Source: Azolla caroliniana (lineage: Eukaryota > Polypodiophyta). From it: a stretch of DNA of 64,000 nt. Numbering within the stretch: position 1 is the stretch's first letter; every line of letters begins with the position of its first letter. Positions 44,366 to 57,159 of the stretch are shown here, in pieces. The notes beneath the pieces are model-generated. The model did no database searches, was not told the origin of the DNA, and saw only the letters and a list, made by a program, of their open reading frames with translations. The stretch covers positions 14,384,001 to 14,448,000 of the forward strand of contig JBHGNT010000011.1 in NCBI GenBank assembly GCA_043228905.1. The letters run 5' to 3'. Both the position numbers and the translations under genes were made by a program.

Positions 44366-47041
44366 ATGAGAGGAGGCGATGATAGAACAGAGGAGAACCT
44401 CTCTCTCTTCCAAGACATGAGAAACAGAGAGAAGCAGAAGAATGGGCAAGTGTTTATAATGCCGAGTGTCTTGATTCAATCCAGAAATGGAGGTTAGATT
44501 TTTGAATCCATTGCTTAGTATCTATTTATTTTAAAGCTTGTATCTTGATTTCTTTATCAATCCATTTCTTTTCCCGCTCTTCTGCTATAGTTTATCCTGT
44601 TTAATTCATTTGTATTATTTGTGTTTTCAAACCCCCTACTATTTTTCTTTCAGGACGAAAAACAGTAAATGACTCTGTAGATGATGATATGCTCTCCTCA
44701 GATTCAGAAGGAAAGAATGATTATGACTGGTATACTAATCTTCCAGTTTTCATCTACTATATAATGGTAATCGGATGATTATGTATGATGGTCATGTTTG
44801 ATTAGCTTAAGTAAGTGATTAAGTTATGGTTAACTTTACTAATGTGATCAGGGGATTAGTTTATATATAGACATGATATCATCTAGACAATACATGGTAT
44901 GGTTTTAGCGAGGTTTATCATGTTAGATTACCTTAAATAAAGTAATTAAGGAATGCTCAAATTTACTAATGTGGTTAGGGGGAAATATATAGTTTGCCTA
45001 TTTAAATATATCATCTACGCAATGTATAATATGGTTTTAAGCATGATAATCATCTTCTGATTAGTTTTACATAAGACGATTAATGTATGGTTAACTTTAA
45101 TAATGTGATCGGAGTCTTATCTTCTTTCTTGTTGTTGTGTTAGGCTCCTCACTCCTCCACAAACACCGATTCTATCGATGGACCTCAAACAATTTAATAG
45201 CGGTTGCTCGTTAGCCGCACCAAAACAGGTTTCTCCTAGGCTCTCCAAGGTAAGTTTGAATGTTTTGGCAATAATTATATATATATAAGAACAAAGAGCA
45301 CCAAAGTACATTTAGTTTTTCAAAACAGTTATTCTTGGTGGTTTTTCTAAAATCCTGAGTAGTCTTATGGTTAACATATCCAAAAAGTTAATGGTCTTTT
45401 GGTGTCTCTGAAAATATCTGATTGAATATGTTTAATGAGATCATTTTTTACACTTAACATATTAGGGTTGAGATGATTATTGAATCCTGGTTTGAATGCA
45501 GAGCCAAACCATTACTCGCAGTTCGGTGAATGCATCCTTCTCATCCCAAACAAAGTCTTCTACTAAACCAAGCCCAAAGATGGACAAAAGGCATTTGTCG
45601 CCTAGACCAATGCCCTGTGTAAAGCCGAGTTCTGTCTCAAGTGTTAATGTTCACCTTCACGATGCAAAGGCTAATGGCCGATCATCATGGCCAAGCGTGA
45701 AACCGAATTCCAGTGCGATGAATGCCCATAATCACAGCTCATTGACGATGAATGCCCGATCACAGTCTCCACTTGTCCATGCTGCCCGATCACAGTCACC
45801 ACTTGTCCATTCACGAGCTTCACCATCTTTGAGACAGGCAACACCTATGAGGCAATCAACTCCTCTACGACAGGGGATGAGCCCAGATTCTCTGGTTAGA
45901 TCTTCTTCAGCAAATGATGCCACATCATCATCATCATCATCATCAAGAACTACGATAATGCCTTCCTCAACCTCTCCGATGAGGTCGATGCAATCTCGGA
46001 GATCGTTGTCCAACTCTAGAGGCTATTCGGGAGGAGGTCCCTATCATGGAGGCGAGCCAGGTCATACGAGTGCACACCCTAGATGGCTATCCCGATCCTC
46101 GACATCAGATGTGCACGAGGGGAACCAAGGTGCGAAACCGAAAAATGTGTCGGGCCGATCGACAACGATGCCAAACATGCATGATGCCAACAGAGGTGTG
46201 AAACCGAATGAAAAGATGGCCAATAGAACACCACCAGCAATTGGTGGGCTAGGAAGTAAACTTCGGGATAAGATATCACAAAATCTAAGGAGAGTTAAAC
46301 CCTCATCATCCCAAGGGGAGGTTCACGCTGGAATTGGAATAAGGAAGGCGCTGAAGCCAACTCTCCGGAACAATAAATCAACAATTAGTACCACAAATCC
46401 TAATGGAAACCAAGCTTTGGAAATGGTCCTTCAACGAATGGTATGTCAGATTAAGAAATAAAATCTCGGTTAGAGGTGATTCCTATGCAATGCTAAATGT
46501 AACTTATTTGCTTTTAACAGTTTTTCAAGTTTATTGTTCTATATGTTGCTTTTTTTGTGTGTCTTCTGTACAGGATACTTGTAAGAGTGCAACATCGTCA
46601 GGGCTCCGTGCTTTCATGTCCAATATCTCCTTATCATCTTTGCACAGTATTCAGTGCGGGAAGAAAGGAGCAGTTCCCATGAGCTCTTTGATAGATTCTC
46701 CGATGGCAACAAGTAGTACGGTGAGCACTGATCAGACTCAAAGCACTATTGTTGACCCCGAAGGTAGCATCGATGAGTCTTTAAGCGAGAGAGGAAGCCG
46801 AGCATCAGTTGCCAGTAGGAGTGGTTTATCTTTGCCCGAGATCTCTATTTACTCTAAGGAAAGCCACATCACTAATTGGCTCGGTGACCATGATTATGGA
46901 AAAGAGGATGTGGAGATCATGCAAATCTTCGAGCAACGGCTAGCAAGTCTGTCTGGTGGTGGCACCGAGTCTCCGCTCATTAATGAACTTGATGGTACAA
47001 TTGAACTAGATCATTTCTGTCTAGATTCCATGCCTTGGTGA
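44366..47041 (+). CDS. Ser-rich basic protein with WLLTPP motif, 571 aa
   Basis: Five exons join in one frame: 44366-44492, 44654-44729, 45144-45249, 45502-46440 and 46574-47041. All introns have GT/AG ends. The protein is hydrophilic, rich in Ser, Arg, Pro and Asn, with no signal peptide or membrane segment. An N-terminal DYDWLLTPPQTP motif (residue 68 onward) is shared with a plant-specific family described as basic proline-rich or serine/arginine repetitive matrix-like, including microtubule-associated BPP proteins. The middle has repeated SQSPLVH and RQATPMRQSTPLRQ phrases. A C-terminal part (SRASVASRSGLSLPEISIYSKE) and a short acidic end follow. A cytoskeletal role is inferred from family only. 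Exon 4 holds over half the protein. The start is the first ATG after the leader. Confidence 0.82.
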
Positions 47042-50000
47042 AGGGTATGTATGTTGATCTATTGATGTTCAAATTAAGGAATTTGTAGAATACACTTTTG
47101 TGTAAGTAGGTAGCTAATTACTCTCTAAATTTGGAGAGGGAACTAGATTTGGGGTGTAGGAGTCGAACTCTCAACCCTTGGATCATTGGTACCCCATTTT
47201 AAGCGGCTCTTATATACAATTGTGTATAATCTAAAAAGATTACAAGGGTGCAAGCCTTTGAACTTAAGATGCAAAGATGTAAAGATTTGTTTGGGGGCTT
47301 TGGCCTCCTTAAATGATTTTTTTTTACCAAAGATTAGTCACAATCAAACAAGCTATTTCGTGAAATCTTTCTCAAATCTTTTGAAAACAATGTCGTCATG
47401 CTTTGTATTGGTTCAAGGAAACATTTGTCTTATTTGATATGTAATGTTGTGAATGGTCAATTATAACAGAGAGACTTGTACTAATGGATCTACTTATGCT
47501 ATATATCAATCACTACTGATGACTTGAGGTTTAATGTGTTTAGTCACAATCAAACAAGTTATTTCGCAAAATCCATCTTAATATTGGTTCGAGGAAACAT
47601 TTGTCTTGTTCCCTATGACGTCTCTTAATAACATATATGTTAACGATAAACTCATTTCAAAGAGCTTGTTTGGTTGTTTCGGTTTTTGTGGGCAATATAG
47701 CTTTTTTGTGTGTACAAGTGTGTGCTTATATGTTATGTATGTTTTGTCTAGTTTACCTAACTTGGCGTCTCACAAAACAAACCTTCCATATGATACTTCT
47801 AGCTTTATTTAATGATTTTAGAATATATGACTTGCTCAATGCTTGGTAAAGACCAACTTGATTGGTTATTGTAAGATTTGTGTGCAATAAAGATAAGGTT
47901 TGAAATCATAAGTTGGAGTGTTATTTGAAGATCCTTTAGGAAATTGGACTTTTGCTTATTTTTTTGTTTGGCAAAGGACATATAAATATTAAAGACCATA
48001 GCAAACATAGTACTAGATATGTTTCCTTTATCTAAGACAAATACATGGCCATGGTATGCATCATAGATCCTTGTTACATGATATTCAATGTTACATGGCC
48101 GTGAGTATTAGATTTGACACATGGCTTGAAGATTGACATTTATACTTAGCTGCTAATTGACCTCTTACGGAATATATTCGACAAAAAAAATTTGGGATTG
48201 TAACTCAAACAAAGGAGGGATATAATTTTGTAATTAGTGTGGCATAAGCACAAGCCATCAATTCAATAGGAACGACGAGTCAAAGGAGGCTATAAGGATT
48301 CATCAGTTCTTAAAGAACACCTATTTTTGTAGTGTCTGCTTGTGATGGGGCATGTCATCACATTGTTGCAATCAAGGAAAATTGCTTGTAGGTGGTGGTG
48401 GACAAACACTTGAAAGCCTTCTTCATCTAATCTAGATATGCTCACATACAATACATCTTACCACAACGTGCTCATTGCTTTTAAGCTTGATTCATCTCTC
48501 ATAAATTCCAAAAGCTCTTCGGCTTTTTACCATGAACCTTGACTCCTATGCTACCCTTTGTTGGCATGGATACAATACGAAGCTCTCTAGACAATTGGAG
48601 AATCAACTTCCATTTCGTATCAACTATTTAGGTTTTTCCTCCAACAAATTCTTTACGTTTGTCAAGCATTTCAGGACCATGGTGGGCATATTTATCTCCT
48701 ATCTCTTTGATGTTGTCTAGTACGATATGGAGTAAATAGTCTTAAATAGTCTTTTATGGGGTTTTGCCTGATTTCGAGTTTCCCACAAGTAATATCATGC
48801 ATTGCTAAATGGAAAAAAAAAGTATGTCAAGATTTCACAAGTTGTTGGAGATCGCACAGAAAGGTGGTGTAAAAGAATCATTTTATAATGTGTTTATGTA
48901 TTCATTAAGCACAACATCATCATTCATGAATAATGTATTATATTTCATACACCAAAACTAATGGAGAGTGTTTCTTACAAATAACATTCCTCCCTAATAA
49001 ATGTTTTTCTAAGTACTAAAACATTTCACAAGCAATTGTTGTGAGAAATGAATCCATATATCATGATGGGAAGAATTTATATAAAGTAAAGCGAGGTCAT
49101 ACACAAATCATTAAACCGTTCAAACATGAAGATAAACAAAATTAGAGTTTCTTATCTTTTGCTAAGAGAATCGTGCGAGACGTTAGCATAGTGTGTGCCA
49201 TTGTAGGTTTACTAGGGAAAAATGGAATTAGCTATAGTAGTAGTATCATGTTCAGGTGATAAGGGACTTGTACAAGAGATGAGATACAAAGGGCACAAGT
49301 AGAGTTCACTACACGTGGAATAAGGAATAATGAATTAGTAAAGCATCATTTGGAAGCTAGAGGTTCCCTTCATTATTAGTGAGAGATAGATTAATAGGTG
49401 ATAGCAAATAGTAGAAATGCTTAGGAAATGCTTTCATTCTAGCTTAATTTGAGGAGATAGATACAAATGCTCATTGATATCATCTTCACTAAACACGTGG
49501 TAGTTATACATATTGATTGAGGGCATATGGCTCCTTGTTGGATATTTTGCTAGAAGCCCTCGTTTTTACTTGGATATTTTGCTTTAGGATCATCAATATC
49601 TAGAGTTGTGCATTGATTGCAACTTGTTAGGAAACCCGAGGATGTTTTGATTGGAGAAGCCTATATATCAAACATTGTATATTTACTTGATTAATATACA
49701 ACTTAAGATAGTGTAATTTTGAATAGTTTTAGCCCTTATTATTTAACATCCACTTCTTGTTTTGCTTTTGTGAAGGACACTTAGATGAATTTTGATCGAA
49801 CTTTTCGTTTTGCTAAAAGCTTTGTATTTTATTAAAATGAAACAAGTAAGTCTTGAATCTTGACTCTTGAAGAAACAAACAAAAAGAGAAGAGCAACGGG
49901 CACGACTACAACTAGAGGGATTTTATTATTTATCAACTAGAGGGATTTTTAGGGCCAATTGAATGCCTAAAAAAGACAAACCTGACAAAAAGCGATTGGA

Positions 50001-50499
50001 AGTCATTACGTGGCTATTCCTAGAGATTCAAGCAAGATAAGTAAAGGGAAATGGAATTCGCATTCATAGAAACGAGACTAGCGAGTTGGCATTACCCTTT
50101 GGGACAGCCCAAAAGGTGGCTTTGGAGCATTCAATTATTTTTCGATGTGAGGTGGAAGGAACAATGTATTTTTCTTTTTCTTTTTTTGTTGGGGGAAGGG
50201 GGAGCTTTTCAATGCAACGAGATGGATGGTTTGGGTGAAGAATCATGGGGACAAAGAAGGGGATTGGGGGGGGGGGGGTATCTAATCAATAGTTGAGACA
50301 CATTGGTCATAATCATTAACTAAAGGGGGTAGGTCAACTAACGAATCATTAGGACCGAAAGATGGGAAAAGGGAAAGGGATGAGAAGGGCACGATGGATG
50401 GGTCGTATGGATGAAAGGGTATTGGTTGGTCACGACTCTTTCTTTCTCAAGCGAGGAGGGGAGAAAAGGGGTACAAATGGATCATCTCGAGCTACCAAT
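47042..50499. other. Intergenic region between the WLLTPP gene and the JAZ gene
   Basis: About 3.4 kb, mostly AT-rich, without a convincing gene. The first few hundred bases are the likely 3' UTR. At 47158-47205 a phrase GTAGGAGTCGAACTCTCAAC resembles a reverse-oriented tRNA-type B box and may be a SINE scrap. Two similar phrases, AGTCACAATCAAACAAG, occur at 47334 and 47544, suggesting a local duplication. A 13-base G run lies at 50266-50278. Confidence 0.45.
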
Positions 50500-50524
50500 G
50501 GGGGGGGGGGGGGGGGGGGGGGGG
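50500..50524 (+). repeat. 25-base poly-G tract
   Basis: An uninterrupted run of 25 G residues about 530 bp before the JAZ ATG, with another G13 run at 50266-50278. Such tracts can form quadruplexes and are prone to sequencing error, so the length is uncertain. Confidence 0.8.
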
Positions 50525-50796
50525 CTCTTTCTATGTGTGAGGATAACAGGAGAAAAGGGGTTACAAATGAATTGTATCGGCTACGAAAGGGGACCCCTTT
50601 TCTGGAGGGGGTGTGTGTGTAGGGTTTAGGCGATCAAATCATTCTCGACGAAGCAGCAAAATGAAGATTTGACAGGAGCTTGGGGGTGGGGGGTTGGAAG
50701 GGTAGTTTCCTAATTAAGTAAAAGGTGGAGGTTTTGGGTAATTCCATTCCATACCCCTAGGGCCTACTTGGGTGTTTGGTGCTAGAGACTAATTAT

Positions 50797-50806
50797 GTCA
50801 CGTGAC
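50797..50806 (+). promoter_or_regulatory. Palindromic G-box upstream of the JAZ gene
   Basis: GTCACGTGAC is a perfect palindrome with the CACGTG core, about 250 bp before the JAZ ATG. MYC-type bHLH factors bind this core and are known to activate JAZ genes in response to jasmonate, giving negative feedback. It lies just before a CT-rich leader (50812-50831). Function here is inferred from motif and position. Confidence 0.65.
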
Positions 50807-51054
50807 CATTCTCTCTCTTCTCTCTCTCTTACCTCCACTTCATCTCCACCACAGCCGACTCAGCTCTTACCTTTTGACAGAGGTACTACTAAGGCCTTCT
50901 TCCTTCTTGTCACAGACCCCCTTTGTTTGCCTTTAACCCTAATCCTAGATCTGCTTGTTTTTATTGGGCACTTTTTTTGTTTGTTTGTTTTGCTTCTTCT
51001 TCTTCTTCTTTTCCTCTTTCCTCTTCTGAGTTTTGAGAGGGAATTTGAATTGGA

Positions 51055-54000
51055 ATGGAAGGAGAGAAGCAAATTATGGCCATGGATTTTCTTGGGTTGG
51101 GCAATTTCGCAGGAAATCATCCCAGTGAAGCAGCGAAAATGGATGGGTTCCACAGCCATCGCTGCAAAACCTCTTCATCTCCAGAAATGAAGAAGGAAAA
51201 GCGTTATGAGAAATCAGTGGATGGTACCCTCCTCAGAAACAGAGCATTTGGAGGTATTTGAACTCCATAGCCTGAATCATTACCTTATCTCGTGTACGGA
51301 TATATGTTCTTTTGTATATATATTTATATGTGCGCCTATTTGTTTGTTTGCATATCAGTATGTGTATGTGTGTGTGATAAGTTTGTATCTGTGTGTGCAT
51401 TGCTGAAAAACATGTGAATGAATTTACGTATGTATGTTTGTATATGTATTTATGTGGTATGTATGTGTGGGTGTATCATATATATGTGTTTTTGTGTCAT
51501 ATGTATATGCGTGTTTGTGGGCATTGCTGAAAAGTGGATATGTGCATTTTATGTATTTTTATGTGTATGTATTTTTATATGCTTGTTTAATGGAAGCTCT
51601 AGGTCATTTGTTAGCCAAGATCAGTACATATGCATATGCATGTGTTGTGTGCATATATGTATTTTGATTGGAAGCTTTAGGGTGTTAGCAAGATTAATGA
51701 ACCTGAATTAACATTATAAATAAATTTAAACTAATTTTTTTGTGCTTGTAAGGATGTGAAAGGGTGGTTGAAAATGCTTGGTTTTGTGTATGTATTTATA
51801 TGTGTGTGTAGGTACCTAGTTGTATATATATATGTATGTATCTCATGCATATTTGGGTGGGAAAACCATGATGTCATAGTATCTAGCTGCTGAATGATAA
51901 ACCTGTAATAAATGTAGACATATATTATTTGATCTCCTTTGGTCTTTATTTCTATTATCTCTCGTGGAATATGTGGGTATTATAAAATAAGTGTAAACTC
52001 ATTGTCTTGCTTCTATTATTAGGTGTTAAACACCATAACATGTGGAGCAAGCCCTCCATGATGCAATACCCAATGCCATATATGAATTCCCAGGAGGAAA
52101 GATTCATCGAGCAAAGTGCAGAGAATTTTACGGATGGATCCAATCTACATTTGAATAGAAGGAAACAGGTATGTTATTTCTTCTTATAATGTTATTTCTT
52201 TTTAGATATTTTACAATAGTGTTGTTCCTTCTCATCATAGGACTAAAAGGGTAATTAACTATATATATATATCATTCTGGCAGGGGATAAATAGTTCTTC
52301 GCAACCCATTGAAGACTTTGCCCCTCAGATTCATCTTCCTGCCAATGTTATTGGAATGATGCCCAAAGGCATGCCTCCTCCCAAGGTTGATATGGATCTA
52401 TCTGGTGGTGCTTCGGTTCGACTAGAATCAAGGTGAATAGCCCAATCACGATTTGCAATCAGTTGTTAAAAATTAATAAAGAATATATATTGTATTGATA
52501 TACACATACATAATGTGTTAGTAATACCAATATGACCCAAAAATGGTAAGAGCTCTGCCTGTATAAAAGTGTTCTCTGATGTTGCCCTTATACTAAATCC
52601 TCCAAACTATGTTTTTAAACCTCTGGATAGGATGCATTTGGCTGAACCAAAGGAAAAGGAAGTAAATGCTCCGTTGACCATTTTTTATGGAGGCAATGTG
52701 AATGTCTTCAATGATATTTCTGCACAACAGGTAACAAATGACACGTTTAGTGTTGTCATGAATTCAACTTATGAATGTATGAGAGGTTTTCTATTTGACT
52801 GACATAAAAGCCAGAGCTCAAAGCCTGAATTCATGAAATACAAGCGATAGAACCTCACAAATCTATAAGCAATAGTGCGCTGGGTCACATCCAAATTTGT
52901 GGAACATTGTTATTCAGCACACAGTTTCTTTGTTTTGTTTTAGGCTTATGAAATCATGCTTCTGGCATCTGGTACCACTCCAAAATGTGGTCCTATTGAC
53001 TTTTCAAATCTGGTTGCAAATAGAGACATCACCAATGCATTGCCCCAGAAATCAAATGCAAACTTGTCAAAGGACCATACTGTAATGGCAACCTTCCAAG
53101 CGAACCAAGCGGCCAGTAGAGCTCGTTTTGCATATCTAAATATGAGTTTGCCTTCTATTTCACTGCCTGACGGCCAGTTGGAGGTTCCTAGAGGTAAGGT
53201 GTCATAAAATGCCTATCGCTGGTTGAATTTAATGGCAATATTTCGTGTATGTGATAGCTTTATATGAAAGTTTTTAGTTGTGTTGTCATTTAAAGTTGGC
53301 ATCCTCTCGATATTAACAGCATTGCCACAAGCTCGGAAAGCATCACTTGCCCGGTTCTTGGAAAAGCGCCGAGAAAGGTTTCTTTTTCTTTCACAAAAAA
53401 ATGATATTCATAAGTATAGCATGCATGTGACATCATTGTATTCACGCAAATGATGATACTCTCTTGCACTTCTTGCACTTGGATTGCTTTCATACAATGG
53501 GAAAAAATGGGGTGTACTACCGAAAATTGATTTCCTTCATGTGTATGACATCACTGTATCCATGCAAATGATGATACTTTCTTTTGGACTTCTTCTCCAT
53601 TGGGAAAAGTATGAGGATAAATGTTTGTTCAGTCCAATCAAAATAGTAACAACCCATTGCTCCTAAGCGGCAATGGGTTGTGACAATTTTGATTGGACTG
53701 AATCAAAATAGTCCATTGCCATTGGATTTGAATGCAACACTTTGCTCCTAGGGGGCAGTAGGGAGTGGTACAGATAACCTTGTGTTTTTATTGGAAGAGC
53801 ATAGGTAGAGGAGAGTGTAAAAAAGTAAAAGAGATTATATCATGTCAAAGATGTCTCATTGCATCTCTGCATCTTGTGAGAAGGAGATTATAACATCAAG
53901 AAATTGCATTCTCGTATTATATTTGATGACAGTTATGTATACCTATTTTAAACTATTCTTTGTTTGACCTGATCGTAGGCTGCTAATGAAATCTCCATAT

Positions 54001-54069
54001 CCATTGAAACAAGACAATTCCTATTACGAGGAAGAGAGGCTTTCAAGCTCAAATGACGCAATTGCATAA
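51055..54069 (+). CDS. TIFY6B-like: JAZ/TIFY protein, TIFY6 (JAZ3/JAZ4)-like, 330 aa
   Basis: Seven exons join in frame: 51055-51253, 52023-52168, 52284-52432, 52631-52730, 52944-53193, 53320-53377 and 53979-54069. All introns are GT/AG. The protein opens MEGEKQIMAMDFLGLGN. The TIFY (ZIM) domain is at about residues 179-208 (PLTIFYGGNVNVFND, then AYEIMLLAS), used for dimerising and binding NINJA. The Jas motif at about 282-308 reads ALPQARKASLARFLEKRR and ends in SPY. It forms the COI1-dependent degron and binds MYC factors. It should act in the nucleus as a jasmonate-labile repressor. The AL start of the degron and the overall 330-aa length fit the TIFY6 group. The Jas motif is divided by intron 6, a site of known alternative splicing in JAZ genes. 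Confidence 0.93.
53424..53605 (+). repeat. Diverged direct repeat in JAZ intron 6
   Basis: A phrase TGACATCATTGTATTCACGC with CAAATGATGATACT near 53428 recurs as TGACATCACTGTATCCATGC with CAAATGATGATACT near 53546, a period of about 118 bp. Both copies continue with CTTCTT and an ATTGGGAAAA/AATGGGAAAA phrase. Confidence 0.7.
53628..53702. repeat. Foldback (inverted repeat) in JAZ intron 6
   Basis: Arms 53628-53660 and 53670-53702 pair over about 33 bp with two mismatches in the core 30 bp, around a 9-bp loop TCCTAAGCG. The inner stems are ACAACCCATTGC and GCAATGGGTTGT, the outer ones AGTCCAATCAAAAT and its complement. In the transcript this would form a strong hairpin. It may be a tiny foldback element or a small-RNA precursor; the sequence alone does not decide. 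A partial third copy of the arm follows at 53701-53720. Confidence 0.85.
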
Positions 54070-54819
54070 TAGACTGAACAGAATGAAAGATTGCTTGAAG
54101 AAAAGTGGAGACATCTGGTTAGCCTCTATGGCACACGATGTGTGGGTATAACTTATATATACATACATATATATATTCAGTGCTTCAGTATTTGTTTGTT
54201 TTAATGTAAGAATCTCTCACTTGAAAGATTGTACATTAGACTAAAACGTTTTTAAAAAGGCCGGAAAAACTGTTATCGAGGCTTAGCAGTGATTCATAAT
54301 GCGCATTTAGATGCTTCTTGGTATGTATATTATATACTTGAAAATTTCTTGAAGAAGGCTTAATTATGTAGCAAGCTGGAAAAGCTGTTCCTGAGACTAA
54401 ACTGAAATTACTAATGCTCAGTTAGATTTTGTATTGTTGTATTGAAACCTACTTCAGATTATATAATGAAGGGAAAGAGTTCAATATTTCGAAGAACATA
54501 TCAAAACTTATGAAAATTCTTAATAATCACCAATAATAATTTAATGTTTCCTTTTGAAGTGGAAATTTATTTGGTTGATAAGAAAATTTTAGCTGGTTTA
54601 TTTGAAGTAACTAATGTTAGAATTTGAGAAGAGAGATGTTGAAAAGGATATTGCAAAGGTGTGTATCCTGTTATAATCCTTTATTAAAGTCAATGGACTT
54701 TTCATTATAACCCTTCCACTCAATGCAATTTACAGCAATAAGTTGTTTTGTTGAAAATATAACAATATGGGGTTTTGTGGGAATCTTTCAGTTCAATCAT
54801 ATAACAATAAATCATTGAT
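54070..54819. other. Convergent 3' region between the JAZ and PhzF genes
   Basis: 750 bp of AT-rich DNA between two stop codons facing each other. It must contain the 3' UTRs of both genes. A TA/CA microsatellite-like stretch lies at 54151-54175. No other gene is seen. Confidence 0.6.
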
Positions 54820-57121
54820 CTACTTAACATGGAATGTATTTAACAAAACTCCTGCCATGATGAGAACAGCTGAACCTTGTATGTAGGCTCGACCTTGATT
54901 CTCATCCACGCGGACAAACACCTCACCTCCACGCTCTGATGCCTAGATATTATTCATTCAATATTCTCCATGTTATTAGCATGCATAAAGAAAAACAAAG
55001 TGTTCAGGGTTCAGATATTTAGATTTTAGGGTTAACCCAAAAATATGTCATTACCTGAAAACCTTTTAAAGTTTCCTTCCCTAGTTTTCTGGCCCAAAAA
55101 GGACCCAAGGCACAATGCGCACTTCCTGTTACAGGATCCTGTAAAAGGGATTTCACAAAAGACAAAGGAGAATCATAGCCGGAAGTAATAAACAGCACAA
55201 CATCTTGCTTGAAAAAAACCTCCATCACTCACCTCAAAGATGCCACTTTTAGGACAAAAGAACCTAGATACAAAATCATATTGAGTGCCTTTTTCTGCTT
55301 GCGCGGTCACAATTACACCACCTCTACCACTAAAATCCATCATATAGGAGAACTGGGGTTGGATTTGTTCAACCTCTGCAGTGCTGGAAACCTCTACCTA
55401 AGAGAAAAACCAAAATAATTTATCATATCCTTTGGAACAAATATATGATCCACAAGTTAGAGCCAAAATAAAAAGCAAAACAGGTAAACAAAGGACTCAC
55501 TATGCATAAATCATTCAGTCAATATTACTTGTTATCCACATATTTCACTTTTTCATGATATATTATTCATAAAATTTCTAAAACTATTCACAAATCTTGG
55601 AGATTCAATTATTTCAAAACCTTGACAAAAACAAATAACTTAAAAGTTTCTAAAAGCCTGAAAATTAATGTCATTCACTTCATTTTTATTTTCTTTTTGT
55701 TAGTGCATAGTAAACTATGCTTACCAAATAATCACCCGTAGATGTTTTGCCAATATAAATTATTTGAGCACCACCCAATGCTAGGGATAATTGTTTGGCC
55801 TCGTCCGGATCACCAGATTCTATGCATGATGTGAGTGGAAAGTCAAGTTCTACCACACCCACTCCGGTTGGTCTCTTTCGTTTAGTTGCTTTTGTATCAC
55901 CTGAATTGTCATCCTCATCCTCAGCATAACCCAACACCTTTCTCGCTTTCAAGACTCCGGATCTTGTATGGAAAAGGCATGCATCACTGTCCACGATTCC
56001 AGAAGAAAATAGAAGATGGGCAGAAGCAAGGGTTGCATGCCCACACAAATCGACCTGTTTATTTTTTCAATAATGCAGACCTAAAGCCTTAGGCAAATTG
56101 AAATTCATACAGGAGAAAAGAATACCCTAAAGTGTTTTTTCCAAAATTCTCAAGAAACTACTCATCTTTCCGAATTCCCCAAACACTTCTTTCTACAATT
56201 TATTCATCTAAAAATTCTATTTTGTAGCAAGACCCAGCAGATTTGGGAATTCGGAGAGACCAGGGATAGTTTTGGGAAATATTTGAAAACACAGTCCGGA
56301 ATTCTGTGAAAATAAATGAGCAAGTTATTGGGTAAACTTCTTTCTTAGTAAAAACGATTTTAAAAGAGTTTTAAAAAAGCATACCTCAACTTTGGGGGTG
56401 AACCATCGAAGATCAAATTCATCCACATCATGAAGAATGTCCTGAGCTGTCTTCTTGAAGACTTTCGATTTCCTCTTGCCAGAATCTCTTTTAATAAGAA
56501 AGGCAGTTTCCGATAGATTGAATTGTTTTGCTACACACTGCAGCCAATGATCATCTCTTCTCATTGGAAGATAGCACACTGCGGCCGGATTTCCTCCAAA
56601 TGGTTTATCAGTGAATGCATTTATCTGCACAAACACAAATGCTGAATACCACATTTTCATTTTTCCTTCTATAATGCGTATGTTCTTCTCTTTCTTCCTT
56701 TCTTTCATTAGAAACAGGGCTTATAGTTACTGTTTCATCTCCCAAACAGGGCTTATTATCTCCCATTTCATTTTATTATTGTTTTGTGGAGAAACAGGGC
56801 TTATAGTTACTGTACCAAAATTCCATTAGAATTGTTGCAGTGGGAATGCCTATACCATTTGCAAACCAAAAATATATCTGTGTGTAAATGCTTACATACA
56901 TGCATACATATACAAATACATTGCTATGCATACATATATATTCGTCTCGGTATCAAACACACATCAATGCTTGCTTGGATGCATGCATTATTTTGTTTTT
57001 GTGTGTGTGTTTGTATAAGTTTACATATACACAAACATACGAAAGTGTATTAATACATGCATGTATTCTCTTCTAGCTCGAACATACAATGAATAATTCT
57101 TAGTATTCTTTCTTGCAGATT

Positions 57122-57159
<38 letters not shown>

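Noticed and set aside
50051-50296. 81-codon open frame before the JAZ gene
   Set aside because: It ends in a translated poly-G run and has no recognisable domain.
51418-51711. Open frames of 77-97 codons in JAZ intron 1
   Set aside because: They are translations of TATG/TG-rich low-complexity sequence and lie between well-defined exons.
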